64,000 bases of DNA, taken from contig NZ_RZGS01000003.1 of NCBI RefSeq assembly GCF_003989745.1, forward strand, positions 62,001 to 126,000, read 5' to 3'. Both the position numbers and the translations under genes were made by a program. This DNA comes from Legionella septentrionalis (lineage in GTDB: Bacteria > Pseudomonadota > Gammaproteobacteria > Legionellales > Legionellaceae). How positions within the stretch are numbered: the stretch's first letter is position 1; every line of letters begins with the position of its first letter. This document shows, one piece after another, positions 43,949 to 56,069 of the stretch. The notes beneath the pieces are model-generated. The model searched no databases. It saw nothing but the letters and a program-made list of their open reading frames with translations, and was not told where the DNA came from.

Positions 43949-45049
43949 TTAATTGTCATCATCCCAGCTTAATGTACCGCCAGCCTGATATTCAATGACA
44001 CGGGTTTCGAAGAAGTTTTTCTCTTTTTTCAAATCCAGCATTTCGCTCATCCAGGGGAAGGGATTTTCAGCCCCGGGGTATTGTTCAGGCAAACCTATCT
44101 GGGTAAGACGGCGATTGGCGATGAAATGCAGGTATTCTTCAAACATGTTGGCATTCATTCCCAGGATACCATGCGGCATGGTGTCTTGAGCATATTGGTA
44201 TTCCAAGGCAACCCCTTGCTTAATCAATTCAATCATTTCTTCCTTGAATTGTGGCGTCCATAAGTGCGGGTTTTCAATTTTAATCTGGTTAATGACATCA
44301 ATACCAAAATTCATGTGCATGGATTCATCGCGCAAGATGTACTGGAATTGTTCGGAGGTGCCCACCATCTTGTTGCGACGGCCCATGGATAAAATTTGCG
44401 TGAAACCGACGTAAAAGAAAATGCCTTCGAAAACGACATAAAATGCAATCAAATCGCGCAGTAAACGCTGGTCATTTTCAGGAGTACCGGTACGGAAATT
44501 CGGATCACTTAAGCTTTGCGTATACGGTAAAGCCCAGGCTGCTTTGGTAGCTACTGAAGGAATTTCCCGATACATGTTAAACACGGCTGCTTCATCCAGC
44601 GCCAAACTTTCAATGATGTATTGATAGGCATGGGTATGCAAGGCTTCTTCAAATGCTTGCCGCAGCAAATACTGACGGCATTCAGGATTAGTGATGTGCC
44701 GGTAGACTGCCAGAACTAAATTATTGGCCACCAGGGAATCAGCAGTTGAGAAAAAACCCAAATTGCGCAGTACAATGAGGCGCTCATCCTGGCTCAAACC
44801 ATATGGGTCATTCCATAATGCCAGATCAGCGCTCATGCTGATTTCATTGGGCATCCAATGGTTTGCACAAGCGGTTAAGTATTTGTCCCAAGCCCATTTA
44901 TATTTAAAGGGAACCAATTGATTTAAATCAGCTCGGCAGTTAATGATTTTTTTATCATCCACATGGATGCGTCCTGCGCCCATATCCAGTAATTCGAGGC
45001 CGGTGGCTCCTGTTTGAGCATTCATGGGTTCTAAGATTGCGCTAGACAT
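43949..45049 (-). CDS. nrdB: Ribonucleotide reductase class Ia, beta subunit
   Basis: The 366-residue small subunit carries the diiron-tyrosyl radical. Visible ligand regions are the [10 protein letters not shown] motif (Glu and His), [17 protein letters not shown], and [14 protein letters not shown] (Glu and His). ATG 45049 is the start, with GGAG about 9 bases upstream, rather than a frame extension to 45070 that would overlap nrdA. Works with NrdA to make dNDPs. Confidence 0.95.
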   Translation of the reverse strand: MSSAILEPMNAQTGATGLELLDMGAGRIHVDDKKIINCRADLNQLVPFKYKWAWDKYLTACANHWMPNEISMSADLALWNDPYGLSQDERLIVLRNLGFFSTADSLVANNLVLAVYRHITNPECRQYLLRQAFEEALHTHAYQYIIESLALDEAAVFNMYREIPSVATKAAWALPYTQSLSDPNFRTGTPENDQRLLRDLIAFYVVFEGIFFYVGFTQILSMGRRNKMVGTSEQFQYILRDESMHMNFGIDVINQIKIENPHLWTPQFKEEMIELIKQGVALEYQYAQDTMPHGILGMNANMFEEYLHFIANRRLTQIGLPEQYPGAENPFPWMSEMLDLKKEKNFFETRVIEYQAGGTLSWDDDN

Positions 45050-45060
45050 TGTGTTTTCTC

Positions 45061-47880
45061 CTATTGGCAAGCTTCACAATTCGGGTCAAGAATTGAGCAC
45101 AGTTGTGGTTCATCGATTTTCACCGCGTTCAAGGCTCCGTCTGTAACCGTTGATTTCTCGGCGTTGCTTGCACCTAAACTTCGTAAATAATAGGTGGTTT
45201 TCAATCCGCGTATCCATGCCTGGCGATAGAGCTCATCCAGTTTTTTACCCGAGGGTTTCGCCATGTATACGTTCAATGATTGCGCCTGATCCAGCCATTT
45301 TTGTCGACGCGAAGCCGCTTCAACTAACCAAATGGGTTCAATTTCAAAAGCAGTAGCATAGCGGGCTTTTAAATGTTCTGGAATGCGGCTTATGGGTTGC
45401 ACGCTGCCATTGAAATATTTTAAGTCATTAACCATGACTTCATCCCATAAATTTAAGGCTTTGAGATCATCTACCAGATAAGGGTTAACCACAGTAAATT
45501 CGCCGGATAAATTCGATTTTACATACAAATTCTGATACGTAGGTTCAATTGATTGAGAAACTCCGCAAATGTTAGAAATGGTTGCGGTTGGCGCAATAGC
45601 CATCACATTTGAATTACGCATGCCTTCGGTACGAACTTTCACCCGCAATAATTCCCAATCCAAATGTTGTGAACGGTCTTGTTCCAGATACTGGCCACGT
45701 GCCTGTTGCAGCAAGTTGATGGAATCAATAGGCAGAATGCCTTTGCTCCATAAGGAATTTTCATAGCTTGGGTAGCGGCCGCGTTCTTTCGCCAATTCAC
45801 AGGAAGCTTCGATGGCATAATAGCTTATCAATTCCATGGAGGTATCGGCAAAAGCTACTGCTTCGTTGGATGCATAATTTAACTTAAGTTTATACAAGGC
45901 ATCTTGAAATCCCATCAGCCCTAAACCGACGGGACGATGTTTCAAATTGGAGTTACGAGCTTGCGGAACTGAATAATAGTTAATATCGATTACATTATCC
46001 AACATGCGTACGGCAGTGCGGATGGTTTGCTGCAATTTGGTTTTATCCAGTTTGCCGTTTTTAATGTGCGCTGGCAAATTAATGCTGCCTAAGTTGCACA
46101 CTGCAATTTCTTCTCTGGATGTGTTCAGTGTAATTTCAGTGCATAAGTTGGAACTGTGGATTACACCGGCATGTTGTTGAGGAGAACGCAAATTACATGC
46201 ATCTTTAAACGTTAACCACGGATGCCCTGTTTCAAACAACATGGACAACATTTTACGCCATAATTTAACGGCGGAAACCGTTTTTACATTCCTAAGCTTA
46301 CCCTCGCGTGCTTTTGCTTCGTAAGCCATGTAAGTACTTTCGAAAGTTTTACCATATTGTTCATGAAGTTCAGGAACTTCATCCGGGGAGAATAATGTCC
46401 ATTCACCTTCTTCATGTACCCGTTTCATGAATAAATCCGGAATCCACAGCGCGGTATTCATGTCATGCGTACGGCGACGATCGTCACCGGTATTTTTACG
46501 TAACTCAAGAAATTCTTCCACATCGCGGTGCCAGCATTCCAGATAAGCGCACACGGCCCCTTTGCGTTTTCCACCCTGGTTCACGGCAATAGCGGTTGCG
46601 TCCGCTACGTTTAGGAATGGCACAACGCCTTGCGACTTGCCATTGGTGCCTTTTATGTAAGAGCCCATGGCACGTACGGGGGTCCAGTCATTGCCTAAGC
46701 CGCCTGCGAATTTGGAAAGCAGGGCATTGTCTTTAATGGCACTGTAAATACCTTCCAGGTCGTCGGGTACGGTTGTTAAATAACAGCTGGAAAGCTGAGG
46801 TCTTACTGTGCCTGAATTAAACAGGGTAGGTGTGGAAGACATATAGTCAAATGAAGAGAGCAGTCTGTAAAATTCAATGGCTCTTTCTTCTTTATCTGTT
46901 TCCCGTATTGCAAGCCCCATGGCGACGCGCATAAAAAATGCCTGGGGCAATTCATAGCGAATACCGTGCTCGTGAATAAAATAACGATCATAAAGTGTCT
47001 GCAAGCTTAAATAAGTAAATTGCATATCCCGTTCCGGCAATAAAGCTTTGCCCAAGGTTTCCAAATTAAAATCGCTTAATTTGGGATCCAATATGCCGTG
47101 CTCAATACCGCGGGCAATATACGCTTTAAAATATACAGGATAAAGCGCCGCCATTTCATCGAAGGTGGCTTCCTCTTGCAATTGCAGTTTATTTAATGCT
47201 TCCGCCCGTAAGCTGTCTAGAAGCAGGCGTGCGCTTACGTAGGTATAATTAGGCTCGGTTTCCACTAAAGCGCGGGCTGCCATAATCAATGCTTTATGCA
47301 CATCAGCCAAGCTGGCTTGGTTATAAAGATTGCGAAGAGCATCTTTAATCACCGGCTCGGCATGCACATTTTCCAATTCCCGACATGCTTCAGCCACAAT
47401 GGTATTGACGCGTGCTATATCTAGGGGAGCAAGTTCACCATTAGGCATGGTGATTAACGGGATCTTGTCATCATTTGCTTGCTGCTTTACTTGTGCCGCG
47501 CGGGCTTTGCGGCGCTCCTCGCGGTAGAGCACATAAGCGCGGGCAATTTTATGTTGTTCATTACGCATTAAAGCCAGTTCAACTTGATCTTGAATATCTT
47601 CGATGTGAATGGTGCCACCACTTGGCATACGGCGCTTAAATGCTTGTGTAATTTGCTTGGTGAGGTCATCGATTTGCTGATAAATGCGGTTTGAGGCGGC
47701 CGCACTGCCTCCCTCTACGGCAATGAATGCCTTGGTGATAGCAACTTTAATCTTGCTTTCGTCATAATGTACGACTTTGCCATTGCGCTTAATGGTTTTT
47801 AATAAACCCGGCGCATTCGTCGATAATTCCAGTTGACTGGTTCTGGATACATCTTTTACGGAATCAAGAATCTCTGACAT
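45061..47880 (-). CDS. nrdA: Ribonucleotide reductase class Ia, alpha subunit
   Basis: At 939 residues it is much longer than E. coli NrdA (about 761). The N-terminus contains two ATP-cone-like regions (about 29-125, [20 protein letters not shown]; about 138-235), which explains the extra length; this is the layout of Pseudomonas-type NrdA. The active-site Cys pattern is in [16 protein letters not shown] and the C-terminal redox pair [13 protein letters not shown] precedes the ATG. Catalyses NDP reduction with NrdB, downstream by 11 bases. Confidence 0.95.
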   Translation of the reverse strand: MSEILDSVKDVSRTSQLELSTNAPGLLKTIKRNGKVVHYDESKIKVAITKAFIAVEGGSAAASNRIYQQIDDLTKQITQAFKRRMPSGGTIHIEDIQDQVELALMRNEQHKIARAYVLYREERRKARAAQVKQQANDDKIPLITMPNGELAPLDIARVNTIVAEACRELENVHAEPVIKDALRNLYNQASLADVHKALIMAARALVETEPNYTYVSARLLLDSLRAEALNKLQLQEEATFDEMAALYPVYFKAYIARGIEHGILDPKLSDFNLETLGKALLPERDMQFTYLSLQTLYDRYFIHEHGIRYELPQAFFMRVAMGLAIRETDKEERAIEFYRLLSSFDYMSSTPTLFNSGTVRPQLSSCYLTTVPDDLEGIYSAIKDNALLSKFAGGLGNDWTPVRAMGSYIKGTNGKSQGVVPFLNVADATAIAVNQGGKRKGAVCAYLECWHRDVEEFLELRKNTGDDRRRTHDMNTALWIPDLFMKRVHEEGEWTLFSPDEVPELHEQYGKTFESTYMAYEAKAREGKLRNVKTVSAVKLWRKMLSMLFETGHPWLTFKDACNLRSPQQHAGVIHSSNLCTEITLNTSREEIAVCNLGSINLPAHIKNGKLDKTKLQQTIRTAVRMLDNVIDINYYSVPQARNSNLKHRPVGLGLMGFQDALYKLKLNYASNEAVAFADTSMELISYYAIEASCELAKERGRYPSYENSLWSKGILPIDSINLLQQARGQYLEQDRSQHLDWELLRVKVRTEGMRNSNVMAIAPTATISNICGVSQSIEPTYQNLYVKSNLSGEFTVVNPYLVDDLKALNLWDEVMVNDLKYFNGSVQPISRIPEHLKARYATAFEIEPIWLVEAASRRQKWLDQAQSLNVYMAKPSGKKLDELYRQAWIRGLKTTYYLRSLGASNAEKSTVTDGALNAVKIDEPQLCSILDPNCEACQ

Positions 47881-47918
47881 AGTTCCTCCACGGAAGGTGA
47901 GATTGCCAAGTATGACAA

Positions 47919-47964
47919 ATTCAACCTATACGTTAATTATAAACCAAAACACAACATATAGGTG
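47919..47964 (-). promoter_or_regulatory. Candidate NrdR boxes upstream of nrdA
   Basis: On the minus strand, CACCTATATGTTGTGT (47949-47964) matches the NrdR consensus core CwATATaTwGTGT at 12 of 13 positions. A weaker AACGTATAGGTTGAAT (47919-47934) lies exactly 30 bases away, close to the three-helical-turn spacing of paired NrdR sites. They sit 39-84 bases before the nrdA start. The second box is poor. Confidence 0.5.
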
Positions 47965-48128
47965 TGTCTGCTAGGAAACCTAACAAGATAATGTGTTTTT
48001 CGGTTGATTTCAATAGAATAAGTCTGGGTATATGTTGTGGATAAATAAAGGATAAGTTGTAGATAGGCGAGAAAATAAATGGATAATCAAGGCACCTGGT
48101 TTTGTTGGCCGATTGCCGGGGTTTTTAT

Positions 48129-48875
48129 TCATGCTGTCTGCCGCGGTTTAACTACAATGGCATCACTCACGTGCGCAAATCCGGTGTTAATCCTTAAGTT
48201 ATCGGTGTTGGTGATTAACTGGCTGGAACTGCCACCATCCAAATTAAGTGCATCTTTACAATGCAGTGGAGCCGATTTCATTAGATTGGCTAGCGCGGTT
48301 GTGGTCATGGGGCTGTTTTCCGTCACTAAAATAATGATTTTCCCTTGGGTGGTAATGCCAAGAGCAGAGCGCTCGGCAAGACCGGGTTTCAGGGCAGGGA
48401 TTACCCCATTGATGAGCAAGCGTGGCCCGCTTTGCACGGCAAATTGTGTTCGCGGATTATGCAAATATTGTTGTTGGCCGGATAAATATGCTTTTTGATT
48501 TTTGATGTAAAACACACCCCACCAACTGATGCGCTTCAAGGGATTTAGCACTTGTTTTTTACTGATGCGAAGACCAAGCGGGTGGTAGTTGTGATCGAAA
48601 AATCCTCCATTCAATACGATCAATGCACGGCTCTTTTCAGCAAATTCGCTGATGGAAGCATGGGCAAGGGACAAATTTTTTGCCAAAATTAAATCAAGTT
48701 CGTTTTTTTTGAGATCAATACGAAAAACATGGATATGCGACCAGGTTTTTAATAAATTCGTGCCCAAATCCTGATATTCAATCCCTGGCGCAACAGGCTC
48801 CCAATTGCTTGCTAAACTGTTAACACTCACGAACAATAATAAAGTGAAGCCTAAAAGCAATTTGCTTATTTGCAC
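48129..48875 (-). CDS. Secreted phosphodiester glycosidase family protein
   Basis: The 248-residue protein has a signal peptide (QISKLLLGFTLLLFVSVNSLA) and the NAGPA/phosphodiester glycosidase domain: ALIVLNGGFFDHNYHPLGL, AVQSGPRLLINGV, ERSALGITTQGKIIILVTE and ALNLDGGSSSQLI. Family members cleave phosphodiester-linked sugars in envelope polymers. It is exported, so it acts outside the cytoplasm. GTG start. It is separated from nrdA by about 250 bases that also hold the nrdA promoter. Confidence 0.85.
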   Translation of the reverse strand: MQISKLLLGFTLLLFVSVNSLASNWEPVAPGIEYQDLGTNLLKTWSHIHVFRIDLKKNELDLILAKNLSLAHASISEFAEKSRALIVLNGGFFDHNYHPLGLRISKKQVLNPLKRISWWGVFYIKNQKAYLSGQQQYLHNPRTQFAVQSGPRLLINGVIPALKPGLAERSALGITTQGKIIILVTENSPMTTTALANLMKSAPLHCKDALNLDGGSSSQLITNTDNLRINTGFAHVSDAIVVKPRQTA

Positions 48876-48940
48876 GAAGTTTATAGGCGTTGATATATTA
48901 ATCTTGTATCCTTGTCTAATCTGAATTCATTGGAATTGCT

Positions 48941-50299
48941 ATGCAAACATCTCCGCAAAATATCAACATTCAGCAGGTTAAGTCAACCGAGGAATTAAGA
49001 AAAATCATGCAGGAAGTTTTGGCATGTGCCCATGAGCAAGGGGCTAGCGATGCTTCCGTCACCGTGAATCGCGATCAAGGTTTTTCAGTCAATGTTCGCA
49101 TGGGAGAAGTGGAAACAGTCGAGTTTAGCGAAGATAAAGAGATGAGCGTCACGGTGTATTTTGATAAGCGCAAAGGACATGCCAGCAGTACGGATACATC
49201 TTCTGCAGCAATCAGAGCCATGGTGGCTGCAGCTTGCGATATCGCACGGGTAAGTGCGGCCGATCCTTGTTTTGGTTTGGCAGATGCCGATTTGATTAAC
49301 AACTGTTATCCCGAGCTTGACCTTTGTCACCCTTGGGATATTACTCCTCCTAAAGCCATTGAAATGGCGCTTGCATGTGAACGCCACGCCCTGGCGCAAG
49401 ACAAAAGGATCGTTAATACCGACGGTGTTAGCCTTTCCAGCTATAATTTTACCCATGGTTATGCAGACACGCATGATGCGGGTGGGGTGCTCTACGGAAC
49501 CAGGCATAGCATGAGTTGTTCCCTGATTGCACAAGAAGGCGATGCCATGCAACGGGATTATGATTATACCACAGCACGCCATTTTAAAGATTTATTAGCT
49601 TTGGATCTGCTTGCAGAAAGAGCGGCAGAGCGTACCATTAGCCGCTTAAACGCAAGAAAAATCAACACACAAAAAGTTCCTGTTTTGTTTTCCTCCCGTT
49701 TGTCCGGAGGATTATTTTCCGCATTTGTGAGTGCGATAAGCGGTTCCAATCTTTATCGAAAAAATTCTTTCTTGCTGGATAGCCTGGGAGAACAAATTTT
49801 CCCGGAATACGTGCAAATTTATGAACAACCTCATCTGTTAAGGGCTTTGGGGAGTGCTCCCTTTGATGGAGAAGGCGTGCCCACTCGCAATAATGTTTTT
49901 GTAAAAGACGGGAAGCTTTGCCAGTATGTTTTAGGAAGTTATTCAGCGCGTAAGTTAGGATTAAAGACAACCGCCAATAGCGGTGGGGTATTTAATTTAA
50001 CGATTGATCCAACCCATGGCGGCTTCCAGGAACTTTTACAATTGCTTGGCACGGGGCTTTTGGTGACGGAGTTGATGGGACACGGCATTAATATCTTGAC
50101 TGGAGATTATTCGCGCGGGGCTGCGGGTTTTTGGGTGGAAAATGGCGAGATTCAATACCCGGTGGAAGAAATTACCATCGCAGGCAATTTAAAGAATATG
50201 TTCCGTAACATGGTGGCGGTAGGCGATGATCTGAACCCAAATAGTGCGACACGTTGCGGTTCAGTTTTGATTGAGCAAATGACAGTAGCCGGTAACTAG
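48941..50299 (+). CDS. pmbA: PmbA/TldE, partner of the TldD metalloprotease
   Basis: The 452-residue PmbA/TldE-type protein has the N-terminal TldD/PmbA domain (GASDASVTVNRDQGFSVNVRMGEVETVEF) and the C-terminal domain with KTTANSGGVFNLTID and ELMGHGINILTGDYSRGAAGFWVENGE. TldD-TldE degrades unfolded peptides and matures some modified peptides. Homologues called PmbA lack TldD's HExxxH zinc site, and none is seen here, fitting TldE. Monocistronic. Confidence 0.93.
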   Translation: MQTSPQNINIQQVKSTEELRKIMQEVLACAHEQGASDASVTVNRDQGFSVNVRMGEVETVEFSEDKEMSVTVYFDKRKGHASSTDTSSAAIRAMVAAACDIARVSAADPCFGLADADLINNCYPELDLCHPWDITPPKAIEMALACERHALAQDKRIVNTDGVSLSSYNFTHGYADTHDAGGVLYGTRHSMSCSLIAQEGDAMQRDYDYTTARHFKDLLALDLLAERAAERTISRLNARKINTQKVPVLFSSRLSGGLFSAFVSAISGSNLYRKNSFLLDSLGEQIFPEYVQIYEQPHLLRALGSAPFDGEGVPTRNNVFVKDGKLCQYVLGSYSARKLGLKTTANSGGVFNLTIDPTHGGFQELLQLLGTGLLVTELMGHGINILTGDYSRGAAGFWVENGEIQYPVEEITIAGNLKNMFRNMVAVGDDLNPNSATRCGSVLIEQMTVAGN

Positions 50300-50302
50300 G
50301 TA

Positions 50303-50317
50303 GGGGGCGAAAGCCCC
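50303..50317. terminator. GC-rich hairpin between convergent pmbA and infA
   Basis: GGGGC (50304-50308), loop GAAA, GCCCC (50313-50317). A stable GNRA-loop hairpin 4 bases after the pmbA stop and 8 bases from the infA stop. An AT-rich stretch with five T follows on the + strand. Confidence 0.55.
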
Positions 50318-50324
50318 GCTAACA

Positions 50325-50546
50325 TTAATTTTTATCGCGAAAAATGATACGGCCTTTGGTGAGGTCGTAGGGTGTTAACTCAACTTTTACCTTATCGCCG
50401 GTTAGGATGCGGATATAATTTTTGCGCATGCGACCGGAGATATGAGCAGTTATCACGTGGCCATTATCCAGTTCAACGCGAAACATGGTGTTGGGCAAAG
50501 TATCGACTACTGTGCCTTGCATTTCTATATGATCTTCTTTTGCCAT
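50325..50546 (-). CDS. infA: Translation initiation factor IF-1
   Basis: The 73-residue S1/OB-fold protein [20 protein letters not shown]...[18 protein letters not shown] is full length and typical of IF-1, which occupies the ribosomal A site at initiation. Start at ATG 50546 from family length; an upstream extension is not used. Confidence 0.96.
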   Translation of the reverse strand: MAKEDHIEMQGTVVDTLPNTMFRVELDNGHVITAHISGRMRKNYIRILTGDKVKVELTPYDLTKGRIIFRDKN

Positions 50547-50657
50547 AAATCTCTCTGGAATTAAAAACCCAAGCAGGGGAAAATGAAAGTACAAATAGTG
50601 CCCTAAAATAATAAAAATGGCAATGAGAGCCAGTAAGTTTCACGAGCTTAGGTGCGA

Positions 50658-51938
50658 TTAAATAATTTTATTTTGCAAAGCGGGTATATTTCCGCTTGCG
50701 GCTTGATAAATTGCCTGCAGCAAGGTTTCAGTCGTGCTGCGGCTTTTAAAACCGCTTTGAAAAAAATAAAACCCGGTACCCCGGTTTATAATTAAGCTAT
50801 GTTCTTTATTTTCCAGGATCTCATGAATACGCGGCGCAATTTCCTGCGCGGATAAACCTTTTAATTCCTGCACCAAGTATTGGATCTCATTGGCCTTAAT
50901 TTTCCCTTTTACATTACTTTTTTCAAGTTGGGGGGCATAGCGTTCCAAAGCGTTGATTGCTTGGGTCAAGGCTGTAGGCTGAGATACGGCTTCTGCCGGG
51001 GCACTTGCTGTTTCTGTCAGGGCACTTTGTGGCACTGCGGCAAAAATATCATGGTCGGCCTGATTGGTATATGGCAATCTATAAACGGTAATAAAACTTA
51101 TTTCCCCGGCATTTTTCCGTGCTTCCTGGAGTAAATGAGAGGCTAAAAAATTAACTGCATTTTCGCGGTTTATAAATTTGACCAAACCATAATTATTATC
51201 ATAATATTCAATGCCATTACCTACCATTCTTAGCGCGGTGGAATGGAAACCAACGGAATTGATTAGAAAATTAAAATTTAACGTATGCTTATCATCCAAC
51301 CCTTTTAATGCATTCCAGATTGCTTGACGCAATTGCATTTCTTTTGCCACCCAAAAATACCAGCCTACTCGTCTGAAAAGAATATCGGCAAAAGTCCAGT
51401 TGGTTTTAAATGTATCGTAAAGTGTTTCGTCAGAAGCTACAGATAGCTGATTTAATGATCCTTGTGAAGCAAGTTTTCCATAGCGGTGGGAGTGTCCCCA
51501 ACAATAGCCCATAAAATCAGAACCTTTAAAAGGATCGCTCCCTTGGCTGAATGGAATAAAGTGAGTGGCATATTTTTCTGCCGATGCACTAAAGTGTGAA
51601 TGTTGGAAAGAACAAGCAAGCGACTGCCGGTAGGCAGTTGTTTGTATGTCTTTCAATATATTTAAAATTTGCGTCAGGGTAGGATCGTCTTGTTGCTGCT
51701 CTTCTAATGTATTGATGAGGTTAATAATGCCTTTTTCGACTTTTTTCAGTTGCAATACATCGTATTCTTGCCGTAGTGCAAAAATTGATTGCATGGACTG
51801 GGTATTATCTTGCAGGAATTGCACGAAGGTTGGACTGTTGGCTTCTTTTTCCAGGTTTTCCAAGGCAATTTTTAATTGAGCCGCCAGTTCGCGATTACGA
51901 AGAGTTTTAAGTAGCTTATAGCAATCTGAATAATGCAT
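50658..51938 (-). CDS. Candidate C58 (YopT-like) cysteine protease; effector candidate
   Basis: The 426-residue soluble protein has the ordered triad of papain-fold C58 proteases: Cys146 in FMGYCWGHSHRYG, His232 in VGFHSTALRM, and Asp247 in EYYDNNYG, the last with the aromatic-D-x-N-x-G pattern typical after the His. An N-terminal helical region (1-105) precedes the catalytic part. An Ala/Pro-rich linker (303-325) leads to a C-terminal helical domain. YopT-type proteins are usually secreted effectors acting on host proteins. No signal peptide is present. No clear Shine-Dalgarno. The triad fits well, but it is motif-based. Confidence 0.65.
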   Translation of the reverse strand: MHYSDCYKLLKTLRNRELAAQLKIALENLEKEANSPTFVQFLQDNTQSMQSIFALRQEYDVLQLKKVEKGIINLINTLEEQQQDDPTLTQILNILKDIQTTAYRQSLACSFQHSHFSASAEKYATHFIPFSQGSDPFKGSDFMGYCWGHSHRYGKLASQGSLNQLSVASDETLYDTFKTNWTFADILFRRVGWYFWVAKEMQLRQAIWNALKGLDDKHTLNFNFLINSVGFHSTALRMVGNGIEYYDNNYGLVKFINRENAVNFLASHLLQEARKNAGEISFITVYRLPYTNQADHDIFAAVPQSALTETASAPAEAVSQPTALTQAINALERYAPQLEKSNVKGKIKANEIQYLVQELKGLSAQEIAPRIHEILENKEHSLIINRGTGFYFFQSGFKSRSTTETLLQAIYQAASGNIPALQNKII

Positions 51939-52007
51939 TTAGGAGTATCAGGGGAAAATAATGTTTTATAATAACTCTTATTGGTTTTTTTATCAACACA
52001 AAATATA

Positions 52008-52646
52008 TTAAGAATACAAAATTTTCTGTAACCATTGCAGAAACTCATGGCGGCATATTGTTTCAGCGCCAAGGCTTTGCAAATGTGCGGTGGGTAATTG
52101 ACAGTCGATGATTTCAAACTTTAATTCTTGCAGAGTTTGACATAAAAAATACAAAGCCAGCTTCGAGGCATCGCGAACGTCATGAAACATGGATTCGCCG
52201 AAAAAAATCCGGCCAAGGCTAATCCCGTATAAGCCTCCAACCAGCTTCCCGTCTAGCCATACCTCAAAAGAATGGGCAAATCCCATTTCATAGAGCTTGG
52301 TATAAGCCGCGATCATTTCTGCGGTTATCCAGCTGCGATTTAAGCGTTTACCCGTGCTGGCGCAGGCCCGAATAACATCTGAAAATGCTGTATCAATCGT
52401 AAAACGAAAAGGTTTATTTAAGGTTTTCTTTAGGCTGCGTGTTAATTTAAATGCGTGCGGTTTTAAGATTAAACGCGGATCGGGTGACCACCATAAAATC
52501 GGGTCACCCGGATTAAACCAGGGAAATATTCCATGACGATAAGCTTCAAGGATACGTTTGGGGGATAAATCACCGCCGATGGCGACTAATCCTTCGGCAT
52601 CAGCGGTTTCCGGATTTGGGAAACTGTAATCGTCTGCGGTTAAAAT
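52008..52646 (-). CDS. aat: Leucyl/phenylalanyl-tRNA-protein transferase with no canonical start
   Basis: Aat adds Leu or Phe to N-terminal Arg/Lys of proteins for N-end-rule decay. Conserved blocks in order: GLVAIGGDLSPKRILEAYRHGIFPW, ILWWSPDPRLIL and GFAHSFEVWLDGKLVGGLYG...FFGESMFH. Length is about 212 residues. Odd point: between the preceding in-frame stop (just inside the trxB end) and the first in-frame ATG (52316) there is no ATG, GTG or TTG, although the conserved N-terminal half lies there. An ATT (52646) or ATA (52658) must start it, or the sequence has an error. Overlap with trxB suggests translational coupling. Confidence 0.85.
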   Translation of the reverse strand: MLTADDYSFPNPETADAEGLVAIGGDLSPKRILEAYRHGIFPWFNPGDPILWWSPDPRLILKPHAFKLTRSLKKTLNKPFRFTIDTAFSDVIRACASTGKRLNRSWITAEMIAAYTKLYEMGFAHSFEVWLDGKLVGGLYGISLGRIFFGESMFHDVRDASKLALYFLCQTLQELKFEIIDCQLPTAHLQSLGAETICRHEFLQWLQKILYS

Positions 52647-52662
52647 GGTGGGTTTTATCGCT

Positions 52663-53628
<966 letters not shown>

Positions 53629-53687
53629 TTATAAATTTAATGTTAAGATGTGGATAGTATGATAAAACCTGATGCTTTAAAATACCT

Positions 53688-56045
53688 ATGACAAAACAGC
53701 GCAAGGGCGAATTGGTAAGCGGCCCTAAAACAGCTTTGCCTCAATTTTTTACAAAACGCGTTTGTGAAGGCGGCTTTATCTTAATGCTTACTGCCGCCTT
53801 ATTTATTTTATTATCCTTAGTCACCTACAGTTCTTATGATCCCGGCTGGTTTCATCCTGCTTCCGATTCAATCAATATAGCGAATGCGGGCGGAACCGTC
53901 GGTGCATATTTTGCCGACGCACTTTATGCAAGTTTAGGCTATGTTGCTTATTTATTGCCTGGTTGCTTTGTTTACATAGCTTGGATGATATTAAAAGATC
54001 ACCGGGTTTTACAAACAATCAGCAAGCCAGTCCTTGTACTGCGTCTGGCGGGTTTGTTCTTCCTGCTTGGCAGTGCGTGCGGTTTGCTGGCGTTGGAATT
54101 GTCGCCGGAAAAGCAAATGCTGCACAGGCCTGGCGGTTTTGTAGGGCATGTGATTGCGTTTGCTTTAAGCCATACCCTCAATGTGCAAGGTGCCACCTTA
54201 CTGCTGTTTGCCATGTTATTGGTAGGGGTCACCTGGCTTACTGGACTTTCCTGGCTGCATGTAACCGAAATTATCGGTTATTATACCCTAATTGCCTTGC
54301 ATTGGCTAAAATTTGCACTAAAGCATGGTATCCGTTTCGCGCAAATCCTGATGGCTCGCTTAAAGGCGCATGCGTTTAAGGAAATGCTGCGAGCAAAAGA
54401 AGCGACTCAACCCACCACCCTTAAAGTCAAAAAAGAAAAGGAAAAAGAAAAAGCAGAAAAAACATCCCCAAAAATCAGTTTGTTTGCCGAAAAACCTCAG
54501 CCACCCAAACCAATGAGGGAAACACCGGCTTTCACCAAAATAGAAGTCACAGGCAGCTTACCTTCCTTGGAATTGTTGAATAAAGGAGAAGTAGGTGAGC
54601 CGATGCGAGGCTACACGCATCAAGAGCTTGAAACCCTATCGCGGGATGTGGAACAGCATTTACTGGATTTCGGCATCCAGGCGGATGTGGTGGCGGTACA
54701 TCCAGGCCCCGTCATTACCCGTTTTGAATTGCAATTGGCTGCAGGAGTAAAAGTCAGCAAACTGACGGCTTTGTCTAAAGATTTGGCGCGTTCTTTGTCT
54801 GTAACCAGCGTGCGCGTGGTTGAAATTATTCCGGGTAAAACCGTTGTCGGTATTGAATTGCCAAATCTAAACCGGGCGACCGTAGGTCTGTCAGAGGTTC
54901 TTTCGGCTGAAGTCTATCAGAAGGCACATTCTCCACTTACCCTGGCTTTGGGGGTGGACATAGCAGGCCATCCCATGGTGGTCGATCTGGCTAAGATGCC
55001 GCACCTATTAGTTGCAGGAACCACAGGGTCTGGTAAATCTGTAGGCATCAACGCCATGATTCTAAGTTTATTATTTAAAGCGACTCCGGAGCAGGTACGC
55101 CTGATCATGGTGGATCCCAAAATGCTGGAATTGTCCGTATACGATGGCATTCCTCATTTGTTGACTCCTGTGGTCACCGACATGAAAGAAGCGGCCAGTG
55201 CCTTGCGTTGGTGTGTGGCTGAAATGGAGAGGCGCTACCGTTTAATGGCTGCGTTTGGAGTGCGCAATCTCGCGGGTTTTAACAGTAAACTGGCAGAAGC
55301 GGCTGCACGCGGTGAACCTTTGACAGATCCCTTGTGGAAACCGGTTGATTCCATGGATGAGCAAGCTCCCACTCTGGAATCTCTACCCTATGTAGTGGTT
55401 ATTATTGATGAGCTGGCCGACATGATGATGGTCGTTGGCAAAAAGGTAGAGCAATTGATTGCACGCATTGCCCAGAAAGCGCGTGCTGCCGGAATTCATT
55501 TAATTCTGGCAACGCAACGACCCTCGGTGGACGTCTTAACTGGCTTGATAAAATCCAATATCCCTACCCGGATTTCATTCCAGGTTTCTTCAAAAATTGA
55601 TTCGCGCACCATTCTTGATCAACAGGGCGCAGAACAACTCCTTGGCTATGGAGATATGCTATTCTTAGCTCCAGGTACCGGTGCACCGCTGCGAGTGCAT
55701 GGTGCTTTTGTGGATGATACCGAGGTGCACCGCGTGGCTGACGATTGGCGGGCACGAGGTACACCAAGCTATATTGAAGAAATCACGCAAAACACCGGCG
55801 ATGGATTTGATGGTGGCTTTGGTGAAGAAGGGCAGGCGACTGAGGAAGCCGATCCCCTTTATGATCAGGCAGTTGAATTTGTGATCCAAACCCGTAAGGC
55901 AAGTATCTCGGCCGTACAGCGCCGTTTTAAAATTGGATATAACCGCGCGGCACGTTTAGTTGAAGAAATGGAGCGCACAGGAATCGTGGGACCATTGGAC
56001 GGTGGTTTTCGTGATGTATTGGTAGCCGGAGTCAGTGAAGATTAA
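53688..56045 (+). CDS. ftsK: DNA translocase FtsK
   Basis: The 785-residue protein has an N-terminal domain with four membrane segments (from [19 protein letters not shown]), a charged Lys/Glu linker (about 235-275), and the ATPase motor with Walker [18 protein letters not shown] and Walker [14 protein letters not shown]. The C-terminal winged-helix gamma domain ([23 protein letters not shown]) reads KOPS sites. It pumps DNA and assists dimer resolution at the septum. The linker is shorter than in E. coli. First gene of ftsK-lolA-rarA-yhdP. Confidence 0.95.
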   Translation: MTKQRKGELVSGPKTALPQFFTKRVCEGGFILMLTAALFILLSLVTYSSYDPGWFHPASDSINIANAGGTVGAYFADALYASLGYVAYLLPGCFVYIAWMILKDHRVLQTISKPVLVLRLAGLFFLLGSACGLLALELSPEKQMLHRPGGFVGHVIAFALSHTLNVQGATLLLFAMLLVGVTWLTGLSWLHVTEIIGYYTLIALHWLKFALKHGIRFAQILMARLKAHAFKEMLRAKEATQPTTLKVKKEKEKEKAEKTSPKISLFAEKPQPPKPMRETPAFTKIEVTGSLPSLELLNKGEVGEPMRGYTHQELETLSRDVEQHLLDFGIQADVVAVHPGPVITRFELQLAAGVKVSKLTALSKDLARSLSVTSVRVVEIIPGKTVVGIELPNLNRATVGLSEVLSAEVYQKAHSPLTLALGVDIAGHPMVVDLAKMPHLLVAGTTGSGKSVGINAMILSLLFKATPEQVRLIMVDPKMLELSVYDGIPHLLTPVVTDMKEAASALRWCVAEMERRYRLMAAFGVRNLAGFNSKLAEAAARGEPLTDPLWKPVDSMDEQAPTLESLPYVVVIIDELADMMMVVGKKVEQLIARIAQKARAAGIHLILATQRPSVDVLTGLIKSNIPTRISFQVSSKIDSRTILDQQGAEQLLGYGDMLFLAPGTGAPLRVHGAFVDDTEVHRVADDWRARGTPSYIEEITQNTGDGFDGGFGEEGQATEEADPLYDQAVEFVIQTRKASISAVQRRFKIGYNRAARLVEEMERTGIVGPLDGGFRDVLVAGVSED

Positions 56046-56069
56046 GCTAATTTTCCAGAAGGAACAAAA

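Noticed and set aside
48079-48498. 139-codon plus-strand frame opposite the phosphodiester glycosidase
   Set aside because: Complement of the conserved NGGFF/LDGGSSS coding region; no signal of its own.
49085-49582. 165-codon minus-strand frame inside pmbA
   Set aside because: Shadow frame opposite conserved PmbA residues; no ribosome-binding site or domain.
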